Shown here: piece by piece, positions 39,814 to 50,309 of the stretch
Position numbering within the stretch: the first letter of the stretch is position 1
How the letters are laid out: every line of letters begins with the position of its first letter
Origin: Erysipelotrichaceae bacterium
GTDB lineage: Bacteria > Bacillota_I > Bacilli_A > Erysipelotrichales > Erysipelotrichaceae
Length of the DNA: 64,000 bases
Assembly: GCA_029974225.1 (NCBI GenBank)
Contig: JARKSP010000008.1
Span: forward strand, 1 to 64,000
Direction of reading: 5' to 3'
The notes under the pieces: model-generated
Told to the model about the DNA's origin: nothing
Database searches by the model: none
What the model saw: only the letters and a program-made list of their open reading frames with translations
Program-made: the position numbers and the translations under genes

Positions 39814-41268
39814 TTATCCGACTTCCAGCTGATAGGCAATACGGGGATCCCCGTTTAAAAGATAGATGATTCCGCATTTTCTAAACTGCAGTTTTTCCAG
39901 TAAATGCTGCATCACTTTATTATCTTTATGGGTATCAATTCTAATGTTATTGGTATATCTGCTACCATAACTTACTGCCGCCCTGAGTATCCCTTTAACT
40001 TTTTGCTTTGAGGCAATCCGATGAATTGTTCCATAAGGAAAATTATTGAGCCACTTTCCTTCAATATATTTATAGGTTACATCCTCACCTAAAATTAAGG
40101 CGAACACTCCTACTATTTCATCATCCAGCTCAATTACATAGCCCGTTTTATTTTCAATGTCCTTTTTTATTAAGTCAACAGCTGGATGATCATCCTTCCA
40201 CTGCTCAGTGTTGCCGGTTTCTCGCATAAAATCTCTGGCTTTCTGATAAATATCACAAACCTGCTGCAGGTCATCAAACTCCATTGATCTGATTTTATAA
40301 TTTCCGATACCCAGGTCCATCCTGAAGTATTTCATTGGCAAACCATCATTTCTGCCACTGTCATAGTTACGATTAGCGACAATTTCTAATATTGGCTGCA
40401 CATCAACTTCTTTTTTTATATATCTGCCCAGCAGATCAAATACTTCCTTTGTCTGTCTGACCGCTTTATCATAGAGCTCCTTAAAGGTTTCCTGACTTTC
40501 TTCATTCATGTCACAGGGACTATGCCACAACTTCCGGCTATTGTTCATTGCATCCAGCTTTTCATCATACTTTGAAGGCAGCATCATGCTGACAGCAGGA
40601 TTGGGTTTTTTAGTCAGTCTTTCAAGGATTTTAAATAATTTGAGTTTATTTCCTTTAGGATCTGTCAAAACCTTTTCAATCCTGGCCATATCATCATAGC
40701 TTTCTTTTACCTCTTCAGCTGCTACCTCATGATTAAAAATCTCTCTGATACTATGCACCATCATTTCAGCTATTTTCAGCACTGAATCTTTGAGCTTAAC
40801 TATCTTTCTGTCAGCCCGATAGTTTTCAGGCTTTATTTTCTTTAGTTTCAGTATCGCTAAATCAATCTGGTTCTCCAATATCTGATGTAATCTGATAGTG
40901 TTTTTATAGACTGAACCAGTCTGATAAAAAACATAGGGATGAGCAATACTGTCTAAAGCATGATGTGCTAAAAATCCAGCAATATAAACAAACAGCTGTT
41001 CATCCTCTTCTTCTCTGGCATAATTCAGCAAAGCTGCAAAAAAATCATTAATCCTGTTTTTATGAATTAAGGAAGAGCATTTTCTGACAGCTTCAATTCG
41101 GTCTCTGCTTTGAAAGGGAAAATGATGATAGAACATGAAGGGATCAGGACCCTGGCAACCTAAACAAAAAATATCTTCATTTCCTCGAACCATCTTTTTA
41201 AGAATCAGGCTATTGCAGCTGCTTACAGCATCTTCTCCACATAGACAATGTGCTAAAACACTAGGCAT
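39814..41268 (-). CDS. zinc-dependent phospholipase C-like domain fused to C-terminal GNAT acetyltransferase domain
   Basis: N-term CLGCQGPDPFMFYHH...AGFLAHHALDSIAHPYVFY; C-term YKIRSMEFDDLQQVCDIYQKARDFM...GVFAL...ILRAAVSYGSRY.NNIRIDTHKDNKVMQHLLEKLQFRKCG. Confidence 0.8.
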   Translation of the reverse strand: MPSVLAHCLCGEDAVSSCNSLILKKMVRGNEDIFCLGCQGPDPFMFYHHFPFQSRDRIEAVRKCSSLIHKNRINDFFAALLNYAREEEDEQLFVYIAGFLAHHALDSIAHPYVFYQTGSVYKNTIRLHQILENQIDLAILKLKKIKPENYRADRKIVKLKDSVLKIAEMMVHSIREIFNHEVAAEEVKESYDDMARIEKVLTDPKGNKLKLFKILERLTKKPNPAVSMMLPSKYDEKLDAMNNSRKLWHSPCDMNEESQETFKELYDKAVRQTKEVFDLLGRYIKKEVDVQPILEIVANRNYDSGRNDGLPMKYFRMDLGIGNYKIRSMEFDDLQQVCDIYQKARDFMRETGNTEQWKDDHPAVDLIKKDIENKTGYVIELDDEIVGVFALILGEDVTYKYIEGKWLNNFPYGTIHRIASKQKVKGILRAAVSYGSRYTNNIRIDTHKDNKVMQHLLEKLQFRKCGIIYLLNGDPRIAYQLEVG

Positions 41269-41293
41269 TTATAATCCCCCCGTTTCCCTTATC

Positions 41294-41323
41294 ATTATAA
41301 GATAATAACGCTCAAAATGTCAC
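41294..41323 (-). promoter_or_regulatory. promoter of the ZnPLC-GNAT/GH53 cluster
   Basis: Minus strand GTGACA - 18 nt - TATAAT. Confidence 0.55.
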
Positions 41324-41327
41324 AAAA

Positions 41328-41349
41328 AAGAATAGCCGACGCTATTCTT
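41328..41349 (-). terminator. terminator overlapping the end of the arsR-type gene
   Basis: aagaatagc-cgac-gctattctt with A-run to the left. Confidence 0.7.
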
Positions 41350-41638
41350 CAATATGTTCCCTTCCCATCGCAATGATAGTCTTTACATGATCATCTGCAA
41401 GCGAATAATAAATCTGTTTGCCCTCTCTTTGAGACCTGACAAGCTTTCCATGCTTTAGAATCCTAAGCTGATGAGAAACAGCAGAGACAGTCATTGTTAA
41501 ATTTTCAGCTATTTCACTTACTGAAAGTTCTTTTTCATAAAGGGCATAAAGGATTCTTATTCTGGTGGAATCACCAAACAGTTTGAAAAGTTCAGCCAAA
41601 TCATACAGCATCCTTTCTTTTATCTTTTTATTAATCAT
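41342..41638 (-). CDS. ArsR/SmtB-family metalloregulator
   Basis: LFKLFGDSTRIRILYALYEKELSVSEIAENLTMTVSAVSHQLRILKHGKLV. Confidence 0.95.
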   Translation of the reverse strand: MINKKIKERMLYDLAELFKLFGDSTRIRILYALYEKELSVSEIAENLTMTVSAVSHQLRILKHGKLVRSQREGKQIYYSLADDHVKTIIAMGREHIEE

Positions 41639-41652
41639 TTTATAATCCCTTT

Positions 41653-43515
41653 CTATGAGTTTTTTAAAAACATTATTCTCATCGCATTTAATACCGCAAT
41701 AACCATTACACCAACATCAGCAAAAATTGCCAGCCACATGTCAGCATGGCCAAAGGCACCTAAAATCAGACTGCCGACTTTAACGGTTATGGCAAAGATA
41801 ATGTTCTGATAGACAATCCCTAATGTTGTTTTACTAATCTTAATTGCTTTGACCAGTTTAAGTAAATCATCATCCATTAAAACCACATCAGCCGCTTCAA
41901 TGGCTGCATCCGTTCCCAAAGCCCCCATCGCAATACCGACATCAGCAATCGATAAGGCCGGAGCATCATTGATGCCGTCACCAACAAAAGCCAGTTTCTG
42001 ATTTTCGGCTTTTTCTTTAATTATCCTTTTAATTATTTCCAGCTTATCGTCAGGAAGCAGCTGATAATGATAGTTTTCGATTTTTACTCTTTCCGCTACA
42101 TCTTTAGCAACCTTCTCGTTGTCACCGGTCAGCATATAGATTTCTTTGACACCTATTATTTTAAGCTGTTCTATCGCAGCTGCTGTATTCTCTTTAAGTA
42201 CATCGCTAATTACCAGATGACCCAGATATTCATTTTCCAGACTGACATGAACAATGGTTCCGACACTCTGGCAGCTTTGATAATCTATCATCAACTGCTG
42301 CATCAGCTTTTCATTACCGACAGCCAGCTGTTTTCCCTGATATCTGCAGACAATTCCTTTGCCGGCGATTTCCTTAACCTCACTGATTCTCCCTTCATCA
42401 ATTTCTTTGCCATAGTGCTCTAATATACCTCTGGCAATCGGATGATTTGAATAATATTCACCATAGGCAGCCAGCATTACAAGGTTATCGTCATCTTCAC
42501 TATGATGAATAGCATTAACCGCAAAAACCCCTTTGGTCAGTGTCCCTGTTTTATCCAGCATCAGCATTTTTACCTTGGCCAGTGTTTCCAGGTAGTTGGA
42601 CCCTTTAATCAGAATCCCCTGACTGCTGGCAGCTCCAATGCCGGCAAAAAAACTTAAAGGTATTGAAATAACCAGCGCACAGGGGCAGGAGATAACCAGA
42701 AAAGTTAAGGCTCGATAAATCCATTTTGACAGTTCAACCGGACTATTGGTCAACAGATTAATCAAAGGAATCACACTGGCTAAAGCTAAAGCACTGTAGA
42801 CAACAATAGGAGTATAGACTCTGGCAAATCTGCTGATAAAGTTTTCGCTCTTACTTTTCAGGTTGCTGGCATTTTCCACTAAATTCAGAATTCGGCTGGC
42901 TGTTGACTGCTCAAACTCCTTGGTTGTCTGAACCTTCAATAATCCGGAAATATTGACACTGCCTGACAGGACTTCATCAGCAACATCTATTTCTTTCGGC
43001 ACTGATTCTCCGGTCAGAGCAGCTATATCCAGAACTGAACGACCTTCCACGATAATACCATCAAGCGGTACCTTTTCACCTGGTAAAATCGTAATGATGG
43101 TTCCAACTTCAACTTCATAAGGGTCAACCTTTATAAACGCGCCATTCTGTTCAATATTGGCATAATCCGGCCTGATATCCATCAGAGCTGTAATGCTTTT
43201 TCTACTTTTTCCTATGGCATAACTCTGAAACAGCTCACCAATCTGATAAAACAGCATAACCGCAATGGCCTCATTAAAATCACTTAGGAAAATGGCTCCG
43301 ACAGTCGCAATAGCCATCAGAAAGTTCTCATCAAAGGGGACTTTTGCTATTAATCCTTTAAAGGCTCCGATAAGAACATCATAGCCAATCAGAAAATAGG
43401 GAATCAGATAGATTACCGAACCCAGAACGCTTTCAATTTTCAATAACTTCATAATGCTGAACAAAACAGCTGACAGGATGATTCTGGTCAGCATTTTCTT
43501 TTGTTTTTTATTCAT
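41653..43515 (-). CDS. heavy-metal (Zn/Cd/Pb-type) P1B ATPase lacking N-terminal HMA domain
   Basis: ISCPCALVIS, DKTGTLTKG, GDGINDAPAL. Confidence 0.95.
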   Translation of the reverse strand: MNKKQKKMLTRIILSAVLFSIMKLLKIESVLGSVIYLIPYFLIGYDVLIGAFKGLIAKVPFDENFLMAIATVGAIFLSDFNEAIAVMLFYQIGELFQSYAIGKSRKSITALMDIRPDYANIEQNGAFIKVDPYEVEVGTIITILPGEKVPLDGIIVEGRSVLDIAALTGESVPKEIDVADEVLSGSVNISGLLKVQTTKEFEQSTASRILNLVENASNLKSKSENFISRFARVYTPIVVYSALALASVIPLINLLTNSPVELSKWIYRALTFLVISCPCALVISIPLSFFAGIGAASSQGILIKGSNYLETLAKVKMLMLDKTGTLTKGVFAVNAIHHSEDDDNLVMLAAYGEYYSNHPIARGILEHYGKEIDEGRISEVKEIAGKGIVCRYQGKQLAVGNEKLMQQLMIDYQSCQSVGTIVHVSLENEYLGHLVISDVLKENTAAAIEQLKIIGVKEIYMLTGDNEKVAKDVAERVKIENYHYQLLPDDKLEIIKRIIKEKAENQKLAFVGDGINDAPALSIADVGIAMGALGTDAAIEAADVVLMDDDLLKLVKAIKISKTTLGIVYQNIIFAITVKVGSLILGAFGHADMWLAIFADVGVMVIAVLNAMRIMFLKNS

Positions 43516-43734
43516 TTACAGAAAAATCTCACAATCTCGGTTTACTTTTCTACAGTTGGTTAAAATTTCCTGCATGACTTCTTCTTTTTTTACATCATCT
43601 TCAAAATCGACAATCAGCTTTTGAGTCATGAAGTTGACAGTAGCATCTTTTACCCCGCAGGTTTTTTTAGCTGCAGTTTCCATCTTCAAAGCGCAGGCAG
43701 CACAATCTACTTCAATTCTATAACTTTTCTTCAT
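43516..43734 (-). CDS. stand-alone heavy-metal-associated (HMA) domain protein
   Basis: YRIEVDCAACALKMETAAKKTCGVKDATVNFMTQKLIVDF. Confidence 0.88.
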   Translation of the reverse strand: MKKSYRIEVDCAACALKMETAAKKTCGVKDATVNFMTQKLIVDFEDDVKKEEVMQEILTNCRKVNRDCEIFL

Positions 43735-43750
43735 AAATAGCTCTCCTCAT

Positions 43751-43766
43751 TTGAACAATTGTTCAA
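43751..43766. promoter_or_regulatory. ArsR/SmtB-type operator
   Basis: TTGAACAATTGTTCAA, perfect 16-bp palindrome just downstream of the -10. Confidence 0.8.
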
Positions 43767-43777
43767 TTGTTAAACTT

Positions 43778-43805
43778 ATTATACCATCTCCCCTTGCTCT
43801 GTCAA
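43778..43805 (-). promoter_or_regulatory. promoter of metal ATPase operon
   Basis: Minus strand TTGACA - 16 nt - TATAAT. Confidence 0.8.
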
Positions 43806-43807
43806 TA

Positions 43808-43834
43808 AAAAACTATCGTTTCAGGATAGTTTTT
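43808..43834. terminator. terminator after maf
   Basis: aaaaactatc-gtttcag-gatagttttt. Confidence 0.75.
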
Positions 43835-43849
43835 TCTCTTTTAAAAACA

Positions 43850-44407
43850 CTACAGAAGCTTATTCAGATTTTCAAAAACCTGATCAAGCGGCAGTCCCAT
43901 AATGGTATAGAAATTGCCTTCAATGGCTGAAATATATCGGGCTGCCCAGCCCTGAATCGCATATCCTCCAGCCTTATCGTAAGGCTCTGGTGTTTTAATG
44001 TACTCGTCAATCTCTTTTTCGGCAATATCATTAAAATGAACTACTGAAGTATTGGAGAAAACTATCTTTTTCTCTTCCGATAGGATAGCCACTCCGGTGA
44101 TAACCTGATGTTCCCGGTTTTTCATTTTCAGCATCATCTCTTTAGCCTGACCCTGATTTTTTGGTTTCCCCAGGATTTCGTCATCTACCACCACTATCGT
44201 GTCACAGCCTAAAACCACATCATGGGAATGCTTTTCAAAAACAGCTATTGCCTTCTGATAAGCCAGGGTCTTTACCAGTTCTACAGGTGACAAATCTTCG
44301 TTAACACTTTCGCTTACATCGGAAACAATAACATCAAAATCATATCCCAGCAACCCCAGCAGTTCTTTTCTTCTAGGCGACCTGCTCGCTAATATTAACT
44401 TTTTCAC
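43850..44407 (-). CDS. maf: Maf family nucleotide pyrophosphatase
   Basis: [34 protein letters not shown]. Confidence 0.95.
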   Translation of the reverse strand: MKKLILASRSPRRKELLGLLGYDFDVIVSDVSESVNEDLSPVELVKTLAYQKAIAVFEKHSHDVVLGCDTIVVVDDEILGKPKNQGQAKEMMLKMKNREHQVITGVAILSEEKKIVFSNTSVVHFNDIAEKEIDEYIKTPEPYDKAGGYAIQGWAARYISAIEGNFYTIMGLPLDQVFENLNKLL

Positions 44408-46383
44408 CCTAAATCTCCTTTGATTTCTAAAATCATATCTCTTAGCTGAGCCGCTCTTTCAAAGTCCAGAATTCTGGCTGCCTCTCTCATCTCTCTGTCC
44501 AGCCTGATCAGCAGCTGCTCTATTTCCGCCTTTGACTGTTTTTTAACCTTTTTGCTCATATATCTGAGCGCCATCTCGTGCGTTTCTTTTGAGCGGATTG
44601 GCTCTCGGATTTCTTTTTTAATGGTTGTCGGAATTATACCGTTTTCTTCATTGAACTTTTTCTGAATCTTTCGACGGCGATTGGTTTCATCTATCGCCCT
44701 GCTCATTGAACCGGTTATATTGTCTCCGTACATAATAACCTTGCCGTTGCTGTTTCTGGCTGCCCGTCCAATAGTCTGAATCAGACTTCTTTCGCTTCTT
44801 AAAAAGCCTTCCTTATCGGCATCGATTATTGCTACCAGCGACACCTCTGGAATATCCAGACCTTCTCTAAGCAGGTTAATGCCAACTAAAACATCATATT
44901 TGCCTTTTCTTAAATCCCGAATAATCTCCGTTCGCTCCAGAGTTTTGGTCTCATGATGCAGATAAGCCACTCTGTACATTCTGTTCTGCAGGTATTTGGT
45001 GAGTTCCTCCGCCATTCTAACTGTTAAAGTAGTAACTAAAACTCGCTCTGCTTTTTCAATTCTTAAATCAATTTCATATGCCAGATCATCTATCTGCCCT
45101 TTCGAAGGACGCACTTCCACTTCTGGATCTAATAGTCCGGTTGGGCGAATAATCTGTTCGACTACCTGATTGTCTGTTTTATCAAGTTCATAGTCGCCAG
45201 GAGTAGCGCTGACACAGATTACCTGCTTTATGGCCTTTTCAAACTCATCGAACTTTAAAGGTCGGTTATCTAAAGCACTAGGCAGTCGAAAGCCAAAATT
45301 GACCAGGGTTTCTTTTCTGCTGCGATCACCGTTATACATCCCCCTGACCTGGGGAATTGAAACATGTGATTCATCAATAATCATCAGAAAATCATCACCA
45401 AAATAATCAAACAGGGTCCAGGGTTTGGAGCCTGGTTTTCTAAACTCCAGATGACGGGAATAGTTTTCAATTCCCGGACAGACACCAAATTCTCTCAAGG
45501 CCTCTAAATCATAGGTGCACCTTTGCCCCAGTCTCTCTTTTTCTAACAGTTTCCCTTCATTTTCGAAATACTGCAACCTTTCTTTCAATTCTACTTCTAT
45601 ATTGTCACAGGCTTTAAGCACATCTTCCTTACTCTTAGCGTAACCGGTAGCCGGAAAAATATTATAAACCGTGTAATATTCCAGGGTTTTATTGGTTATG
45701 CTGTCTATTTCACTGATTCTGTCAATTTCATCATCAAATAACTCAATTCTTAAAAAATAATTGTCCGTATGACCCAGACTCACATCTATCACATCACCTC
45801 TAACCCTGAAGGTTCCTCTTTTCTGTTCGATGTCATTACGGCTGTACTGTCTATCTACCAGCATCATCAGCAGCTCTTTCCTCTTTATTTTCTGGCTGGT
45901 TTTAATAGTGAAAAAAAGGTCTTTATACTGCTTAGGATCACTTGCAGCATAAATGCAGGCTACAGAAGCTACTATTATTGTATCTCTGTGTTCCAGAACC
46001 GAATTATAAGCCGCCAGGCGTAGCATATCCAGCTCTTCATTAATCATTGAATTTTTTTCAATATAGGTATCTGTTTTTGGCAGATAGGCTTCCGGCTGAT
46101 AATAGTCAAAGTTGGAAACAAAGTATTCGACATGATTATGCGGAAACAGCTCCTTCAATTCTGAATACAGCTGTCCGGCTAAGGTTTTATTATGAACAAA
46201 CACCAAAGTGGGTTTGTTAACTTTTTCAATTACATTTGCCACAGTAAAAGTCTTACCGGTTCCTGTTGCTCCCAACAGAACCTGGTACTTTTTATTCTCT
46301 TTTAAACCAGCAACCAGCTGCTCTATCGCTTTAGGCTGGTCTCCTTTAGGAGTATAACTGCTTACCAGCTGAAATTTTTTCAT
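44404..46383 (-). CDS. uvrB: excinuclease ABC subunit B
   Basis: [31 protein letters not shown]-terminal UVR motif. Confidence 0.98.
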   Translation of the reverse strand: MKKFQLVSSYTPKGDQPKAIEQLVAGLKENKKYQVLLGATGTGKTFTVANVIEKVNKPTLVFVHNKTLAGQLYSELKELFPHNHVEYFVSNFDYYQPEAYLPKTDTYIEKNSMINEELDMLRLAAYNSVLEHRDTIIVASVACIYAASDPKQYKDLFFTIKTSQKIKRKELLMMLVDRQYSRNDIEQKRGTFRVRGDVIDVSLGHTDNYFLRIELFDDEIDRISEIDSITNKTLEYYTVYNIFPATGYAKSKEDVLKACDNIEVELKERLQYFENEGKLLEKERLGQRCTYDLEALREFGVCPGIENYSRHLEFRKPGSKPWTLFDYFGDDFLMIIDESHVSIPQVRGMYNGDRSRKETLVNFGFRLPSALDNRPLKFDEFEKAIKQVICVSATPGDYELDKTDNQVVEQIIRPTGLLDPEVEVRPSKGQIDDLAYEIDLRIEKAERVLVTTLTVRMAEELTKYLQNRMYRVAYLHHETKTLERTEIIRDLRKGKYDVLVGINLLREGLDIPEVSLVAIIDADKEGFLRSERSLIQTIGRAARNSNGKVIMYGDNITGSMSRAIDETNRRRKIQKKFNEENGIIPTTIKKEIREPIRSKETHEMALRYMSKKVKKQSKAEIEQLLIRLDREMREAARILDFERAAQLRDMILEIKGDLG

Positions 46384-46481
46384 ATGCCTATTATACACTA
46401 TTCAGGACTTATATTTTCACTATCCTCAGCAATCGGAAACAACTATGCTGTCTGATATCTTTTATAATTTTGACAAACTAA

Positions 46482-46503
46482 AGGTTCAGTCTTTGCTGAA
46501 CCT
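46482..46503 (-). terminator. terminator after S41 peptidase gene
   Basis: aggttcag-tctttg-ctgaacct. Confidence 0.6.
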
Positions 46504-46510
46504 CTGTCTT

Positions 46511-47923
46511 CTATTGTTTGATTAAATCTAACGCATAATTCATCTGAGTGTCATACTTTTCAGTTTCCAGCTTCCAGCTTCTGACAACCGAACTGTTTAA
46601 GGCACTGGCAACTGTTTCGTCCAAGGCACCAGTGACTTCCAGCTGCATGTCTTTCTGAAAAGAGATTAAGGCATCCTTTGTTTTTTGTGAGAAATAGCCA
46701 TCTACTCTATCTACCTCATAGCCCAAAAAATCCAGCATCGACTGCATCTGGGCTACAGCCGGAGAAACGCTGTCATAGGTATAGAAAACACCTTCTTCGA
46801 CAGTCAGATAATTCATGTATAGTACATCGTGCAGTTTAACTTCATAATCAGGAGTTATTCCAACTCCACCCACATAAACACCATTACCGCTTTTCCAGAT
46901 TAAATCAGTATATTTGATGGCACTTCCATCCAGCAGCATTCTGGTAACCTGAGCAACCCCTTTTCCATAAGTTGTCTCACCAACAACAATCGCGTTGCAG
47001 TTTTCCTTCATCGCTAAAGTGAACACTTCTGAACAGCTCGCTGAATTGCCGTTTGTCAGAATAATAATCTTATCATAATAGTACTTATCACCACCGACAG
47101 CTGTATCTATAATCTCTTTTCCTTCGCGGTCAAATTCTCGCATAACAATATCGCCCTTATCTAAAAAGTAAGAGGCAATTGTATTTAAAGTAGAAGCATA
47201 GCCACCGCCATTATCCCTTAAATCGATGATAATTCTTGTGACATCATGTTCTTTAAAATATTCCAGATGGTTTTTCATCTCTTTTCCTGTTCCATCAGAA
47301 AAAGAAGTTAAGGTAAGAATTCCGACACCATCAACGACTTCCGAAAAGACAGTATTAGAAATAGTGTTTCTGATGATTGAAATATCCAGTGTTTCTGTTC
47401 CTCTTAAAACTGTTATTACAACTTCTGTCCCAACTTTTCCCTTGATTCTGTCAGCAATATTATCGACACCTATTGATTCAATACTTTCTCCATCAACCGC
47501 AATGATAATATCGCCAGCCAATACTCCACTGGCTTCAGCAGGAGAAGAACGAATAACGCTGATCACCAGAATCTGATCGTCAACAACAGTATAGGTTACC
47601 CCAATGCCAACAAATGAAGATTCTAAAGACCCGGTAAAGGAAGCCAGTTCACTGGCACTCAGATACTCCGAATGAATATCGCCCTGAGCGCTGACCATGC
47701 CATAAATAGCATCATCAATCAGCTGCTGGCTGTATTCATCAGTGTTCTGACCAAAATAAAAATCCGTTAACATTATTTCATGCACCGCCTGTAAAGCAGC
47801 AAATTTTTTATCTAACGTTGTTGCACCGGTGTATTTTCCAAAAAACAGACCGCCTAGGAAAGATATCGAACATAATAGAGTAGCCAGTAATACTACAAAT
47901 GAACCTTTTAATAATTTTCTCAT
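46511..47923 (-). CDS. S41 C-terminal processing peptidase with PDZ and peptidoglycan-binding domain
   Basis: PDZ (SSPAEASGVLAGDIIIAVDGESI), GNSASCSEVF catalytic Ser, C-terminal PG_binding_1-like VAQMQSMLDFLGYEVDRVDGYFSQKTKDALISFQ. Confidence 0.93.
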   Translation of the reverse strand: MRKLLKGSFVVLLATLLCSISFLGGLFFGKYTGATTLDKKFAALQAVHEIMLTDFYFGQNTDEYSQQLIDDAIYGMVSAQGDIHSEYLSASELASFTGSLESSFVGIGVTYTVVDDQILVISVIRSSPAEASGVLAGDIIIAVDGESIESIGVDNIADRIKGKVGTEVVITVLRGTETLDISIIRNTISNTVFSEVVDGVGILTLTSFSDGTGKEMKNHLEYFKEHDVTRIIIDLRDNGGGYASTLNTIASYFLDKGDIVMREFDREGKEIIDTAVGGDKYYYDKIIILTNGNSASCSEVFTLAMKENCNAIVVGETTYGKGVAQVTRMLLDGSAIKYTDLIWKSGNGVYVGGVGITPDYEVKLHDVLYMNYLTVEEGVFYTYDSVSPAVAQMQSMLDFLGYEVDRVDGYFSQKTKDALISFQKDMQLEVTGALDETVASALNSSVVRSWKLETEKYDTQMNYALDLIKQ

Positions 47924-47956
47924 ATAATCACCATTAAATATTTTATCACAATAAAA

Positions 47957-47978
47957 AAGGTGCAACAAGATGCACCTT
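47957..47978 (-). terminator. terminator hairpin between M23 and S41 genes
   Basis: aaggtgca-acaaga-tgcacctt followed in the minus transcript by TTTTTT. Confidence 0.8.
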
Positions 47979-49416
47979 AGCTACCTACCCAATAGTACCT
48001 GCCATAGCGATATCCGTAGATATCAGTCGGATTGACAAAGCATGGGGCCGCCCATCCTTTGTTAGTGCAGGAATTGCTGATATGGTATGACAATCCAAAG
48101 GTATTGTTATAGCGTTTAAAATCATTAAGAATCTTATTGACATTGGTAGTAGATGTCGTACCCAGAAAAGTAATCGCAAAATGCAGATGTGGGCCTGAAG
48201 AACTACCGCTGTTTCCGGTTGTGCCAATCAAGGTCTTTTTCTGATAAACAATGTCACCAATACTGACATAGATGTCTTTCAAATGGTCATACTGAATAAA
48301 GTAATATTCGTTACCAATCAATACCAGAAGGAAGATATAGTTACCTCTTCCCCAGTTACAGGTGTTGCCATAGTAACCGCCATTATAGGCACAGCCGCCG
48401 CGGGCATCAACTACAACACCGTTTCCTACCGGATATAAGGCTGTACCGATTCCTACTGCCGCATCTATCGCAGCATGGAAGCCACCGCTAGGATAATAGA
48501 AACAGCCTGCTGAAACCCAGAATGAGGTGTTTTTAAAGAATGGGGCAAAACCATCAGAAGGATAGAGATCATTGATTGCGGCATTGATGGCATCAATTCT
48601 CTGTTCCAGTTCCGAATAATCCTTTTCTAAAGCATCCATCTGCGCCTGGAATTCCGCTTCTCTTCTTTGGAACTCTTCCACAAGTTCAATAGCGGCAGCT
48701 CTAAGTTTCTCTAAACCGCCTTTCTGACTTTCTAAAGATGTCTGCTGAACAAACAGATTATTTTTCTGCGTTTCCATATTATCGACATCAATCTGCAGCA
48801 GTTCCTTTTCTTTCTGCATTTCTTCAATCTTAAGCATATCATAATCACTGATTTCAGCTATGGCACTTATTCTGCGCAGTAAATCAATAAAACTGTCAGC
48901 ACCCATAATAAATCTAATATAGGAATTGGTTCTGACATTGGACTGCGATGCTGCCATTCTGTCTTTAATCTGATTATTAAGATTTTCTATTTTAATCTTT
49001 CTCTCTTCAATCTGAATATTAAGTTCCTCAATGTTTTTTTCCAGGATTGCTATTGTGTTCTGGATTGCCTTAATTTCTTTTTCCAGTGAAGCAATTTTAT
49101 TGTTAAATTGCTGGATTTTCTTACCTTCAGAAATAATATTGGCTTTTAAACTGTTCAGATTGCTGGTTGCCTCATCCAGCAATGCCTTCAGTTCATCCTG
49201 CTTTTGCTGTTCATAGTTTCTAAAGCGAATGCAGATCTGTTTTTCTTCATCAGTCAATTGAGTCTGGGTTGAGCATAGCTGACAATAGTATTCATAGTTG
49301 TTCTCAAAATCCTCATCATCAGCTAAAATACTTTTTTCAACCTGAAAAGTACTGAAAGAAATCAGTATGCATAATGTCACTAATACTAATTTAAAAATCT
49401 TTTTTAACATTTTCAT
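47977..49416 (-). CDS. coiled-coil M23 peptidase (EnvC/PcsB-like murein hydrolase)
   Basis: Signal peptide, long coiled coil, HAAID...SGPHLHFAI catalytic motifs. Confidence 0.92.
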   Translation of the reverse strand: MKMLKKIFKLVLVTLCILISFSTFQVEKSILADDEDFENNYEYYCQLCSTQTQLTDEEKQICIRFRNYEQQKQDELKALLDEATSNLNSLKANIISEGKKIQQFNNKIASLEKEIKAIQNTIAILEKNIEELNIQIEERKIKIENLNNQIKDRMAASQSNVRTNSYIRFIMGADSFIDLLRRISAIAEISDYDMLKIEEMQKEKELLQIDVDNMETQKNNLFVQQTSLESQKGGLEKLRAAAIELVEEFQRREAEFQAQMDALEKDYSELEQRIDAINAAINDLYPSDGFAPFFKNTSFWVSAGCFYYPSGGFHAAIDAAVGIGTALYPVGNGVVVDARGGCAYNGGYYGNTCNWGRGNYIFLLVLIGNEYYFIQYDHLKDIYVSIGDIVYQKKTLIGTTGNSGSSSGPHLHFAITFLGTTSTTNVNKILNDFKRYNNTFGLSYHISNSCTNKGWAAPCFVNPTDIYGYRYGRYYWVGS

Positions 49417-50309
49417 CGTTTCCACCTCAACGAGTAGGAAGCTGACAGCCAAGATCCGATCCAGCCGACAAGAACTCCAACTGCCAGGACAATCCCACTG
49501 ACATACAAAGTAAACGGGAACACATCAATCAGCTTTAAAATACCAGATACCAGTTGACCGTTCATTTTTTCATAAAGAAACCTATAACCAAAAATGGTTA
49601 GTAAACAAGGTATTATTGAACCCATAATACCGATGAAAATTCCTTCTAAAACAAGCGGAACTCTGATATAGCTGTTTGTTGCTCCTACCAGCCTCATAAT
49701 TCCTATCTCTTCTTTTCTAGAATCGATAGTAATCTTGATAGTGTTATGAATTAAAACAATTGCCAGGGTTGCCAGAAAGAGGATAAAAATTGAACCCACT
49801 TCTCTAATGCCGTTTAACAGATTAACGAACCCTTCAATTGTAGCGCCACCGAAGTTTACTTCAGCAATACCCTCAATTATTTCAATCTGTTTAGAAACTT
49901 CCGAAATTGAATAGCCTGTTGAAACAGAAATGATAAAAGCGCGTGACAGCGGGTTATCCTTGCGATAGATTTCGAAAATCTCGCCAGCCTCACCGTAGTG
50001 TTCGATAAAGTAACTAAGTTCCGAATCGGCATCTGAGTAGACAACATCGGCAACTCCGGCAATTTTGCTTACCCTGCTTTTAAGAGCCTCAATATCTTTC
50101 TCTTCAACATCTTTGTCTATTTTGACAAAAATCTGAATTTCTTCCTCAACATCATGGGTAATCTGATTGACATTGGCAATCAGCAGAATTAAAACGCTAA
50201 GTATTACTAAGGTAATGGTGATGGTAATTGCCGTAGAGGAAACCATCGCAAAATGATGTCTTATCCCCCACCAGGCTTCTTTAAAAGCGCGTCCTATTCT
50301 TCTAAACAT
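49413..50309 (-). CDS. ftsX: cell division protein FtsX
   Basis: FRRIGRAFKEAWWGIRHHFAMVSSTAITITITL; adjacent to ftsE. Confidence 0.94.
   Translation of the reverse strand: MFRRIGRAFKEAWWGIRHHFAMVSSTAITITITLVILSVLILLIANVNQITHDVEEEIQIFVKIDKDVEEKDIEALKSRVSKIAGVADVVYSDADSELSYFIEHYGEAGEIFEIYRKDNPLSRAFIISVSTGYSISEVSKQIEIIEGIAEVNFGGATIEGFVNLLNGIREVGSIFILFLATLAIVLIHNTIKITIDSRKEEIGIMRLVGATNSYIRVPLVLEGIFIGIMGSIIPCLLTIFGYRFLYEKMNGQLVSGILKLIDVFPFTLYVSGIVLAVGVLVGWIGSWLSASYSLRWKR

Noticed and set aside
45769-46023. Plus-strand ORF inside uvrB, and similar short antisense ORFs throughout
   Set aside because: Embedded in conserved genes, no RBS or homology; treated as chance ORFs.
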